Shown here: piece by piece, positions 1-6,497 of the stretch
Layout of the letters: each line of letters opens with the position of its first letter
How positions within the stretch are numbered: position 1 is the stretch's first letter
Assembly: GCF_020181595.1 (NCBI RefSeq)
Contig: NZ_CP084028.1
Coordinates: 160,929 to 217,850, forward strand
Length of the DNA: 56,922 bases
Reading direction: 5' to 3'
DNA from: [Mycobacterium] vasticus
GTDB taxonomy: Bacteria > Actinomycetota > Actinomycetes > Mycobacteriales > Mycobacteriaceae
Notes under the pieces: generated by a model
Told to the model about the DNA's origin: nothing
Database searches by the model: none
The model's input: the letters and a program-made list of their open reading frames with translations, nothing else
Program-made: the position numbers and the translations under genes

Positions 1-50
1 ACGCCGAACCCCACTCCCTGCAACGGGAAACCGCCCTGAACAGCAGAAAA

Positions 51-75
51 GCGCCCACGAAAACCCGTGGAGCGC
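51..75. terminator. hairpin in the leading intergenic stretch
   Basis: Inverted repeat: GCGC plus CCACG (51-59) pairs with CGTGG plus GCGC (66-75), leaving a 6-nt loop and one bulged A. No T-run follows, so it is a weak candidate for the end of a gene lying to the left of the window. Positions 1-130 otherwise show no gene. Confidence 0.3.
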
Positions 76-166
76 CACATGTGTTCGAGTGTACCTGAAT
101 CCACCGCATGGGGCGTGACATGGGGCGAAGGTGCGGTCGTCCCCGTGGATGTGTTGCTATGGGCTG

Positions 167-1015
167 ATGGCGACCCTGCACAGTGACCCCGGGAAGTTGC
201 AGGCCACGGCCGAGGCGCTGGTGGCCGAGGCGGCCGAGTTCGTACGGCGCCGGCGCGCCCAGGTGTTCGGCGTCGACGCCCCCTCGGCCCCGGATGTGGT
301 CCACACCAAGAGCAGCCCGACCGACCCGGTCACCGTGGTCGACACCGAGACCGAGCGCCTGATCCGGGACCGGCTGGCCCGGTTGCGGCCCGGTGATGCG
401 GTGCTCGGCGAGGAGGGCGGCGGCGACGACGGCGCGGGACCCGTCACCTGGGTCGTCGACCCGATCGACGGCACCGTCAACTTCATGTACGACGTCCCGG
501 CCTATGCGGTGTCGGTGGCGGCGCAGGTGGGCGGGGTGTCGGTGGCGGGCGCGGTCGCCGATGTGGCCGGTGAGCGGATCTACTCCGCCGGCGCCGGGCT
601 GGGTGCGCACGCCCATGACCGGCACGGCACCACGAGGCTGGGTTGCAATGACGTCACCGAATTGCCGTTGGCCTTGCTGGGCACCGGATTCGGGTACTCG
701 GCCGGCCGCCGGGCGGTGCAGGCGGCCCTGATAGCCCGGGTGTTGCCGGCGGTGCGCGACGTGCGACGGATCGGCTCGGCGGCGCTGGATCTGTGCATGG
801 TGGCCGCCGGACGGCTCGACGCCTACTACGAGCACGGGACCAACCGGTGGGACCACGCCGCGGGATCACTGATCGCGGCCGAGGCGGGCGCCCGGGTGCT
901 GCTGCCCGACCCGGAGGTCGACGGGGCCGTCGTCGTCGCGGCGGCACCGGGCATCGCCGACGAGCTCTTGGCGTTGCTGAAGCGCGAGGGCGGGTTGGCG
1001 CCGATCCCGAAGTAG
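167..1015 (+). CDS. suhB: inositol-1-monophosphatase family protein (SuhB-like)
   Basis: Mg2+-dependent phosphatase that removes phosphate from inositol 1-phosphate, feeding the phosphatidylinositol, mannoside and mycothiol pathways of mycobacteria; cytoplasmic. From the ATG at 167 the protein has 282 residues, a normal length. The three metal and active-site signatures are present: GEEGG (81-85), DPIDGTVNF (98-106) and WDHAAG (228-233). The text closely resembles M. tuberculosis SuhB as I remember it. In-frame starts further upstream (131, 149) would add residues unlike the family, so 167 is preferred. It is followed by a convergent vapBC pair only 11 bases away. Substrate specificity within the IMPase family (inositol phosphate or a related sugar phosphate) cannot be read from sequence alone. 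Confidence 0.88.
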   Translation: MATLHSDPGKLQATAEALVAEAAEFVRRRRAQVFGVDAPSAPDVVHTKSSPTDPVTVVDTETERLIRDRLARLRPGDAVLGEEGGGDDGAGPVTWVVDPIDGTVNFMYDVPAYAVSVAAQVGGVSVAGAVADVAGERIYSAGAGLGAHAHDRHGTTRLGCNDVTELPLALLGTGFGYSAGRRAVQAALIARVLPAVRDVRRIGSAALDLCMVAAGRLDAYYEHGTNRWDHAAGSLIAAEAGARVLLPDPEVDGAVVVAAAPGIADELLALLKREGGLAPIPK

Positions 1016-1026
1016 GCGACCCGGTG

Positions 1027-1461
1027 TCAGGCGAAGGGGTCCCGGACGGTGATTCCTTCGAACTTCCGGAAGTCGCGGTCGCGAGTCCAGATGGTGGCGA
1101 TACCGTGCTGTCGCATCAACGCGACGAGGTGGGCGTCGGGGACCAGATTTCCCTTGGGCCGCACCGGGTCCGCCACTCGTCGATATACCGACCAGAATCC
1201 GTCGCCTTCGCCGACGAACCGTACGTGCGGTTGCGCGGCGAATTGGTCGATATTGCGGGCGGCCTCATCGGGTGACAGCGGCGCATCGAGCAACCCCGGG
1301 TGGGTGACGATGCGCAGGTAGCCGAATGTCACTGGCCACAGCAGGTAGACGAGGTCGGGTCCGGTCAGAAACTGCTCGACGAGTGCCTTGGCCTTGTCAT
1401 GAAATGGGCTGCCACGATCTGTTGCATACACCAGCACATTGACGTCAAGCGTCTGGCTCAT
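1027..1461 (-). CDS. vapC: VapC-type PIN-domain toxin
   Basis: Toxin of a type II toxin-antitoxin pair, a predicted PIN-domain ribonuclease. The 144-residue protein starts MSQTLDVNVLVYA, the typical first acidic strand of PIN domains, and ends with a TIWTRDRDFRKFEGI segment matching the last conserved acidic motif before the C-terminus. The start codon overlaps the antitoxin stop as ATGA (1458-1461), which fixes the start and indicates translational coupling. The frame stays open upstream across the antitoxin gene, but that extension is not the protein. The RNA target is unknown. Confidence 0.85.
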   Translation of the reverse strand: MSQTLDVNVLVYATDRGSPFHDKAKALVEQFLTGPDLVYLLWPVTFGYLRIVTHPGLLDAPLSPDEAARNIDQFAAQPHVRFVGEGDGFWSVYRRVADPVRPKGNLVPDAHLVALMRQHGIATIWTRDRDFRKFEGITVRDPFA

Positions 1462-1700
1462 GCCGAACTGCCGGGAGTCGTCCCGTCTAACACCGCCCAG
1501 ACGGCATCCTTGTCGCCCAGATCGACGCGCGGCCCCAGATCGGAAGTCGTCCAACTCACATCAACCCGGGTGCGGGGCTCACCGTCAAGTACCTGGGCCA
1601 GCAGCTCGGACACCAATCTGCCCAGCGTCTTGCCCTCGGCCTGCTGGCGGCGTTTCAACGCACGCAGGACGTCGTCATCCAAATCAATGGTGGTCCGCAT
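1458..1700 (-). CDS. vapB: VapB-type ribbon-helix-helix antitoxin
   Basis: Antitoxin partner of the adjacent VapC. It is an 80-residue protein whose first ~45 residues (MRTTIDLDDDVLRALKRRQQ and on) fit a ribbon-helix-helix DNA-binding fold. The acidic and aromatic tail (around VSWTTSDLGPRVDL) would occupy the toxin active site. The gene begins directly beside two palindromic boxes (1701-1733), consistent with autoregulation by the VapBC complex. Confidence 0.85.
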   Translation of the reverse strand: MRTTIDLDDDVLRALKRRQQAEGKTLGRLVSELLAQVLDGEPRTRVDVSWTTSDLGPRVDLGDKDAVWAVLDGTTPGSSA

Positions 1701-1733
1701 GCATCTGATGCTACTTGGTGACGCATCTGATGC
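1701..1733. promoter_or_regulatory. double palindromic operator of vapBC
   Basis: The 11-bp palindrome GCATCTGATGC occurs twice without mismatch, at 1701-1711 and 1723-1733. The start-to-start distance is 22 bp, about two helical turns. The first copy touches the vapB start codon (1698-1700). This is the arrangement expected for two ribbon-helix-helix dimers binding one face of the DNA. Binding by VapB is inferred. Confidence 0.75.
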
Positions 1734-1752
1734 GCACCCGACGAGAACGCCG

Positions 1753-2508
1753 TCAGTCGGACTTGCGGCCGAAGATCTTCCGGCCGAGCCAGACGACCGG
1801 GTCGTAGCGGTTCCCGGCCACCCGTTCCTTCATCGGAATGATGGCGTTGTCGGTGATCTTGATGCCTTCCGGGCAGACCTCGGTGCAGCACTTCGTGATG
1901 TTGCACAGCCCGAGCCCGGCGTCTTCCTGGGCGAAGTCGCGCCGATCGGCGGTGTCCAGCGGGTGCATCTCCAGCTCGGCGAGCCGGATGAACATCCGCG
2001 GGCCGGAGAACCGGGGCTTGTTCTCCTCGTGGTCCCGGATGACGTGGCAGACGTTCTGGCACAGGAAGCATTCGATGCACTTGCGGAACTCCTGCGAGCG
2101 CTCCACATCCACCTGCTGCATCCGGTACTCGCCGGGCTTGAGCCCTTCCGGCGGCTTGAAAGCCGGCATTTCGCGGGCCTTCTCGTAGTTGTAGGACACG
2201 TCGGTGACCAGGTCCCGAATCACCGGGAAGGTCCGCACCGGGGTGACCGTGACGGTCTGGCCCGGTTCGAACATCGACATCCGGGTCATGCACAGCAGAC
2301 GGGGGAACCCGTTGATCTCGGCCGAACACGACCCGCACTTGCCGGCCTTGCAGTTCCACCGCACCGCCAGATCCGGAGTCTGGGTGGCCTGTAGCCGGTG
2401 GATGACGTCGAGCACCACCTCGCCCTCGTTGACCTCGACGGTGTAGTCCTGCAGACCGCCGCCTTCGGGGTCACCACGCCAGACGCGCATGTTCACGGTG
2501 TTGGTCAT
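1753..2508 (-). CDS. sdhB: succinate dehydrogenase/fumarate reductase iron-sulfur subunit (Sdh1 type)
   Basis: Electron-transfer subunit between the flavoprotein and the membrane anchor, 251 residues. An N-terminal [2Fe-2S] ferredoxin domain shows WNCKAGKCGSCSAEINGFPRLLC. The C-terminal half has a CIECFLCQNVCHV cluster and a second CNITKCCTEVCPEGI cluster for the [4Fe-4S]/[3Fe-4S] centres. The start overlaps the sdhA stop as ATGA (2505-2508). Sequence and gene order match Rv0247c of M. tuberculosis as I recall it. The frame is open for another ~670 bases upstream, but that part is antisense-free shadow of sdhA. Confidence 0.93.
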   Translation of the reverse strand: MTNTVNMRVWRGDPEGGGLQDYTVEVNEGEVVLDVIHRLQATQTPDLAVRWNCKAGKCGSCSAEINGFPRLLCMTRMSMFEPGQTVTVTPVRTFPVIRDLVTDVSYNYEKAREMPAFKPPEGLKPGEYRMQQVDVERSQEFRKCIECFLCQNVCHVIRDHEENKPRFSGPRMFIRLAELEMHPLDTADRRDFAQEDAGLGLCNITKCCTEVCPEGIKITDNAIIPMKERVAGNRYDPVVWLGRKIFGRKSD

Positions 2509-4427
2509 CTCGCACTCCGTCCCGGGTGTTGCGCCAACTCTTCGTCGGTGTAGTACTTTTCGAGCTCGCCGATCTCGAACAACTCCAGCAGGTCCTCGCG
2601 CATCCCCGACTGCGGTTCGCGGGTGATGTTGATGTCGGGGACGGCGCTTCCGTCGGCGACCCGGCAGACCAGCAGGGTCTGACGCCAGCCCGAGTCCATA
2701 CCCGGATGGTCGTCGCGGGTGTGGCCGCCGCGGCTCTCGGTGCGCAGCAGCGCCGCCTTGGCCACGCACTCGCTGACCAGCAGCATGTTGCGCAGGTCGA
2801 CGGCCAGGTTCCAGCCCGGGTTGTACTCCCGGCCGCCCTCGACGGCCACAGCGGCGAATCGGGCCTTGAACTCCTCCAGCCGGGTCAGCGCCTGCTCCAG
2901 CTCGTCGGCATTGCGGATGATGCCCACCAGGTCGTTCATCGACTGCTGCAGTTCGGAGTGCAGCGTGTAGGGATTCTCCGGCGCGCGGCCACCGGCCGGA
3001 GCGTCGAACGGTGCCAGCGCCAGTGCGGCTGCGGCCTCCAGTGCCGCCGGCGTGACCGACGGCCGATTGCTCAGCTGCCGAACGTATTCCGCGGCGCCCA
3101 GACCGGCGCGACGGCCGAACACCAACAGGTCCGAGAGCGAGTTGCCGCCCAGCCGGTTGGAGCCGTGCATCCCGCCGGAGCATTCGCCGGCGGCGAACAA
3201 CCCGGGCACCGCCGCGGCGCCGCTGTCCGGGTCGACCTCGATGCCACCCATGACGTAGTGGCAGGTGGGACCCACTTCCATGGGGCCCTTGGTGATGTCG
3301 ACCTCAGCGAGCTGCATGAACTGGTGGTACATCGAGGGCAGTCGGCGTTTGATCTCCTCCGGCGTGAGCCGGGAGGCGATGTCGAGGAAGACCCCGCCGT
3401 GCGGCGATCCCCGGCCGGCCTTGACCTCGGAGTTGATCGCCCGGGCCACCTCGTCGCGGGGCAGCAGGTCGGGGGTGCGCCGAGCCGAGTCGTTGTCCTT
3501 GAGCCACTGGTCGGCTTCGGCCTCGGTCTCGGCGTACTGGCCTTTGAACACCGGCGGGATGTAGTCGAACATGAACCTGGTTCCGTCGGAGTTCTTGAGC
3601 ACCCCGCCGTCGCCGCGCACGCCCTCGGTGACCAGAATCCCCTTCACGCTGGGCGGCCAGACCATTCCGGTCGGGTGGAACTGGACGAACTCCATGTTGA
3701 TCAGGCTCGCTCCGGCGCGCAGCGCCAACGCGTGTCCGTCGCCGGTGTACTCCCAGGAGTTCGAGGTCACCTTGAACGACTTGCCGATGCCCCCGGTGGC
3801 CAGCACCACCGCCGGCGCCTCGAACAGCACGAACTTGCCGCTCTCGCGCCAGTAGCCGAAGGCGCCCGAAATAGCGCCGGTGGCTTCATCTTTGAGCAGT
3901 TCGGTGATGGTGCACTCGTGGAAGATCTTGATCCGGGCCTCGTAGTCACCGAACTCGGCGTGATCGTCCTGCTGCAGCGAGACCACCTTCTGCTGCATGG
4001 TGCGGATCAGCTCCAGGCCGGTGCGGTCACCGACGTGCGCCAGCCGCGGATAGGTGTGGCCACCGAAGTTGCGCTGGTTGATCTTGCCGTCTTCGGTGCG
4101 GTCGAACAGGGCACCGTAGGTCTCCAACTCCCAGACCCGCTCCGGTGCTTCCCGGGCGTGCAGCTCGGCCATCCGCCAGTTGTTGAGGAACTTGCCGCCG
4201 CGCATGGTGTCGCGAAAGTGCACCTGCCAGTTGTCTTTTTCGTTGACGTTGCCCATCGACGCCGCGCAGCCGCCTTCGGCCATGACGGTGTGCGCCTTGC
4301 CGAACAGCGACTTGCACACCACCGCCACGCTCAGGCCCTGCTGGCGGGCTTCGATGACCGCGCGCAGTCCCGCGCCGCCGGCACCGATCACGACTACGTC
4401 GTAGGAGTGCCGCTGCACTTCAACCAT
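2505..4427 (-). CDS. sdhA: succinate dehydrogenase flavoprotein subunit (Sdh1 type)
   Basis: Catalytic subunit oxidising succinate to fumarate with covalent FAD; 640 residues, normal for the family. The N-terminus has the dinucleotide-binding motif VVVIGAGGAGLRA. The HTVMAEGG region contains the histidine expected to carry FAD, and the catalytic stretch includes QFHPTG and GSNRLGGNSL. It lies between the membrane anchor (34 bases upstream) and the iron-sulfur subunit (4-bp overlap), forming one operon. Resembles Rv0248c. A long open frame on the opposite strand over this gene is a codon-bias shadow. Confidence 0.94.
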   Translation of the reverse strand: MVEVQRHSYDVVVIGAGGAGLRAVIEARQQGLSVAVVCKSLFGKAHTVMAEGGCAASMGNVNEKDNWQVHFRDTMRGGKFLNNWRMAELHAREAPERVWELETYGALFDRTEDGKINQRNFGGHTYPRLAHVGDRTGLELIRTMQQKVVSLQQDDHAEFGDYEARIKIFHECTITELLKDEATGAISGAFGYWRESGKFVLFEAPAVVLATGGIGKSFKVTSNSWEYTGDGHALALRAGASLINMEFVQFHPTGMVWPPSVKGILVTEGVRGDGGVLKNSDGTRFMFDYIPPVFKGQYAETEAEADQWLKDNDSARRTPDLLPRDEVARAINSEVKAGRGSPHGGVFLDIASRLTPEEIKRRLPSMYHQFMQLAEVDITKGPMEVGPTCHYVMGGIEVDPDSGAAAVPGLFAAGECSGGMHGSNRLGGNSLSDLLVFGRRAGLGAAEYVRQLSNRPSVTPAALEAAAALALAPFDAPAGGRAPENPYTLHSELQQSMNDLVGIIRNADELEQALTRLEEFKARFAAVAVEGGREYNPGWNLAVDLRNMLLVSECVAKAALLRTESRGGHTRDDHPGMDSGWRQTLLVCRVADGSAVPDINITREPQSGMREDLLELFEIGELEKYYTDEELAQHPGRSAR

Positions 4428-4461
4428 GAATTCTCGATTACCCTTCGTGTGTTTGCCGAGC

Positions 4462-5292
4462 TCAGCCGATGAATCGGAAATCGGTGATGACGCCGCTGGA
4501 GACCATCCAGATGTAGAAGTCGGTGAAGGCCAGCGTGCCCAGCGTGATCCAGGCGAACTGCTGGTGCCGGCCGTTGAACCAGCTGATCTTCGTCCAGAAC
4601 CAGTAGCGGATCGGGTGCTTGGAGAAGTGGTTCAACCGGCCGCCGAACACATGCCGGCAGGAGTGGCAGCCGCCGGTGTAGGCCCACAGCATGGCCACGT
4701 TGACCAACAGCACGATGTTGCCCACACCGAATCCGAATCCGCCGGGGCCGTCATCGGAGTGCAGCGCGACGATCGCGTCGTAGGTGTTCAGCATGGCCAG
4801 CGCGAAGGCGGCGTAGAAGAAGTAGCGGTGGGTGTTCTGCATGATCAGCGGGAACCGCGTCTCGCCGGTGTAGTGGGCGCGGGGCTCGGGGACCGCGCAC
4901 GCCGTCGGCGACTGCCAGAACGCCCGGTAGTAGGCCTTGCGGTAGTAGTAGCAGGTGAGCCGGAAGCAGAGTAGGAACGGCAATACCAAGGCGCCCAACG
5001 GGATCCACCGAGGGAACTCCGGCAGCCAGACGCCGAGGTGGCTGGAGCCCTCCACGCACGACGCGCTGATGCACGGCGAGTAGAACGGCGTCAGGTAGTG
5101 GTACTTGTCCACCCAGTAGCCGCTACCCCAGAACGACCGGATGGTGGCGTAGATGATGAACGCGTCCAGGCCGAGGTTGACCCGCAGCGGCGACAACCAC
5201 CATCGGTCGCTGCGCAGAGTGCGGTTGGCGATCCGCGCCCGAGTCGCCGAGAAGACCCCGGTGCCTGGTCGGTTCACGGCAGGTGCGCTCAT
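4462..5292 (-). CDS. sdhC: succinate dehydrogenase membrane anchor subunit (Sdh1 type)
   Basis: Integral membrane subunit passing electrons to quinone; 276 residues with several hydrophobic helices (around residues 40-55, 95-115, 150-170, 190-210 and 235-260). Histidines suited to haem or quinone sites are visible in NTHRYFFY and GGCHSCRHVFGG. First gene of the sdhCAB operon. It resembles the Rv0249c type anchor and not the classical two-gene SdhC/SdhD pair. The ATG at 5292 is preferred. Confidence 0.9.
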   Translation of the reverse strand: MSAPAVNRPGTGVFSATRARIANRTLRSDRWWLSPLRVNLGLDAFIIYATIRSFWGSGYWVDKYHYLTPFYSPCISASCVEGSSHLGVWLPEFPRWIPLGALVLPFLLCFRLTCYYYRKAYYRAFWQSPTACAVPEPRAHYTGETRFPLIMQNTHRYFFYAAFALAMLNTYDAIVALHSDDGPGGFGFGVGNIVLLVNVAMLWAYTGGCHSCRHVFGGRLNHFSKHPIRYWFWTKISWFNGRHQQFAWITLGTLAFTDFYIWMVSSGVITDFRFIG

Positions 5293-5357
5293 CTAGGGGT
5301 TCCCTTCGGCTGGATTCGTCGGAGGGCGCCCCTATGCAAGCAGCACCCGGTATGGGT

Positions 5358-5654
5358 TCAGTACCTGCCTTGGCCGCCGACGCCCTCGTCGTCGACGTCG
5401 CGCCAGAACTCGCTGTCGTACTCGGTGTCGGGGATGGCGATCTTCTCGTGGGCGCGCTCGGCGGCCCAGCGCTCCAGATCGAGTTCGCCGGCGTCTGATT
5501 CCAGGAGTTGGACGTCGGTGAGGATGCGCTCGGCGTCCATCTCGATGCGGCGCATTCCGGGGATGTCGCCGAAGCGGGTCTTCAACCCCAGCACGCAGCG
5601 CCTCAGGTCGCCGATCAGGGCGTGTAGTTCTGCGAGTTCGGTTGTGCTCGACAC
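5358..5654 (-). CDS. small conserved mycobacterial protein (Rv0250c-like)
   Basis: A 98-residue acidic, mostly helical protein of unknown function, with a distinctive C-terminus IPDTEYDSEFWRDVDDEGVGG. I choose the GTG at 5654 because VSSTTELAELH matches the start of Rv0250c as remembered; an in-frame start at 5681 adds nine residues. It lies 65 bases upstream of the sdh operon in the same direction and may be cotranscribed with it. No known domain, signal peptide or membrane segment is visible. Confidence 0.8.
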   Translation of the reverse strand: MSSTTELAELHALIGDLRRCVLGLKTRFGDIPGMRRIEMDAERILTDVQLLESDAGELDLERWAAERAHEKIAIPDTEYDSEFWRDVDDEGVGGQGRY

Positions 5655-5762
5655 CGGACCTCCTCGGGTGTTGCGGATCACATTACGTTCACCCGATGCT
5701 AGTCATACCGCGAACCGAACGTGAGACAGATCACGTTGTTGCCGCGTCGTGTTGGGCGCACG

Positions 5763-5797
5763 AAAAACCCCCACACACGCTGTGTGCGGGGGTTTTC
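5763..5797 (-). terminator. rho-independent terminator of hsp20
   Basis: Strong hairpin: AAAACCCCC (64-72 of this block) pairs with GGGGGTTTT, and an inner ACACA/TGTGT stem is separated by a 2-nt bulge. Read on the minus strand it ends in GGGGGTTTTT, just past the hsp20 stop at 5811. The arms are near-symmetrical, so it may also stop transcription entering from the other side. Confidence 0.8.
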
Positions 5798-5810
5798 CGC
5801 TGCTGCCGGC

Positions 5811-6257
5811 CTACTTGGCGATGGTGATGCGCTGCGGCTGGCTGCCGGCGTGGACACCTGCCACCCGGACCGTCAGGATGCCGGCGTCATAGGAAGCCGA
5901 GATGGCGTCGCCGGTGACGTGCGACGGCACCCCGAAGGATCGGCGGAAGGCGCCGTAGCGCACCTCTCGCAGGGTGCGGTTCGCGCCGGTGGGGTCGGTC
6001 TCGGCGTGCTCGTCGCGGCGTTCGCCGCGGATGACGAGCCGTCCGGCGTCGAGTTCGACGGTCACGTCCTTGTCGACGTCGATCCCGGGCAGTTCGAGAC
6101 GGACCACGGCGTCGTCGCCGTCCTTGGTGATCTCGGCGGCCGGATGCACGCCGCGCGGAGCCGGGGTCCGCCAGTCGCCGGCGGTGGCCGGGCTGAAGAA
6201 GTCGCGTACCCAGCGGTCGGTGTCGAACGGGCGGGTCCGAAGATTCAGGGTGCTCAT
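5811..6257 (-). CDS. hsp20: Hsp20/alpha-crystallin family heat-shock protein (Acr2-like)
   Basis: ATP-independent holdase chaperone, 148 residues from the ATG at 6257 (MSTLNLRTRPF). The N-terminal arm (DRWVRDFFSP) is followed by an alpha-crystallin domain with VVRLELPGIDVDKDVTVEL and SFGVPSHVTGDAISASYDAGILTVRV. The C-terminal tail PQRITIAK carries the I-x-I anchor that fits a neighbouring subunit. It strongly resembles Rv0251c (acr2) as remembered, in the same gene order. An HspR-like operator and ECF-type promoter elements lie just upstream, so heat and envelope stress control is likely. Its own terminator follows. Confidence 0.93.
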   Translation of the reverse strand: MSTLNLRTRPFDTDRWVRDFFSPATAGDWRTPAPRGVHPAAEITKDGDDAVVRLELPGIDVDKDVTVELDAGRLVIRGERRDEHAETDPTGANRTLREVRYGAFRRSFGVPSHVTGDAISASYDAGILTVRVAGVHAGSQPQRITIAK

Positions 6258-6315
6258 GAGGGTCTCCTTGATGCGATGCTGCGTGCCGGTCGGATGCCGG
6301 CCCGTCATAGGTCAG

Positions 6316-6342
6316 AACTTGAGTCGGGCACGCTAAAGTTCC
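6316..6342 (-). promoter_or_regulatory. hsp20 promoter: HAIR-like HspR operator overlapping a SigE/SigH-type promoter
   Basis: On the plus strand CTTGAGT (6318-6324), 7 bases, then GCTAAAG (6332-6338) matches the HspR HAIR consensus CTTGAGT-N7-ACTCAAG with a perfect left half and 5 of 7 in the right half. On the minus strand GGAAC (6342-6338) and GTT (6318-6316), separated by 19 bases, resemble the -35 and -10 of SigE/SigH promoters. The elements overlap, so repression and stress activation would compete at one site. Confidence 0.6.
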
Positions 6343-6437
6343 AAATCTCGTTCGCCCTGAGTGAACGCCCCTACCTGGGTGAACAGGGTCACAGTCGTCA
6401 GGCGCGGTGAGCGGCCTCACGCCACAGCAGTCACACC

Positions 6438-6453
6438 GTCACATGCTTGTAAC
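6438..6453 (+). promoter_or_regulatory. GlnR-box-like site upstream of nirB
   Basis: GTCAC-N6-GTAAC fits the actinobacterial GlnR half-site pattern GTnAC-n6-GnAAC. It lies 45 bases before the nirB ATG, with another GTCAC at 6430-6434. GlnR control of nirBD under nitrogen limitation is established in mycobacteria; binding here is inferred. Confidence 0.6.
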
Positions 6454-6497
6454 GTGTGGCGATACTCCGGAAATATCCGGTTCCTAATCTCGCCTAC

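Noticed and set aside
84..100. LexA-box-like half site (TCGAAC on the minus strand) near the left edge
   Set aside because: Only one half matches the mycobacterial SOS box, and no SOS-type gene follows.
2509..3183. Extended N-terminus of SdhB
   Set aside because: The ferredoxin domain begins at MTNTVNMRV; upstream frame is an offset reading of sdhA.
2526..4472. Long + strand frame opposite sdhA
   Set aside because: Antisense shadow of a conserved gene, low-complexity His/Val/Gly-rich product.
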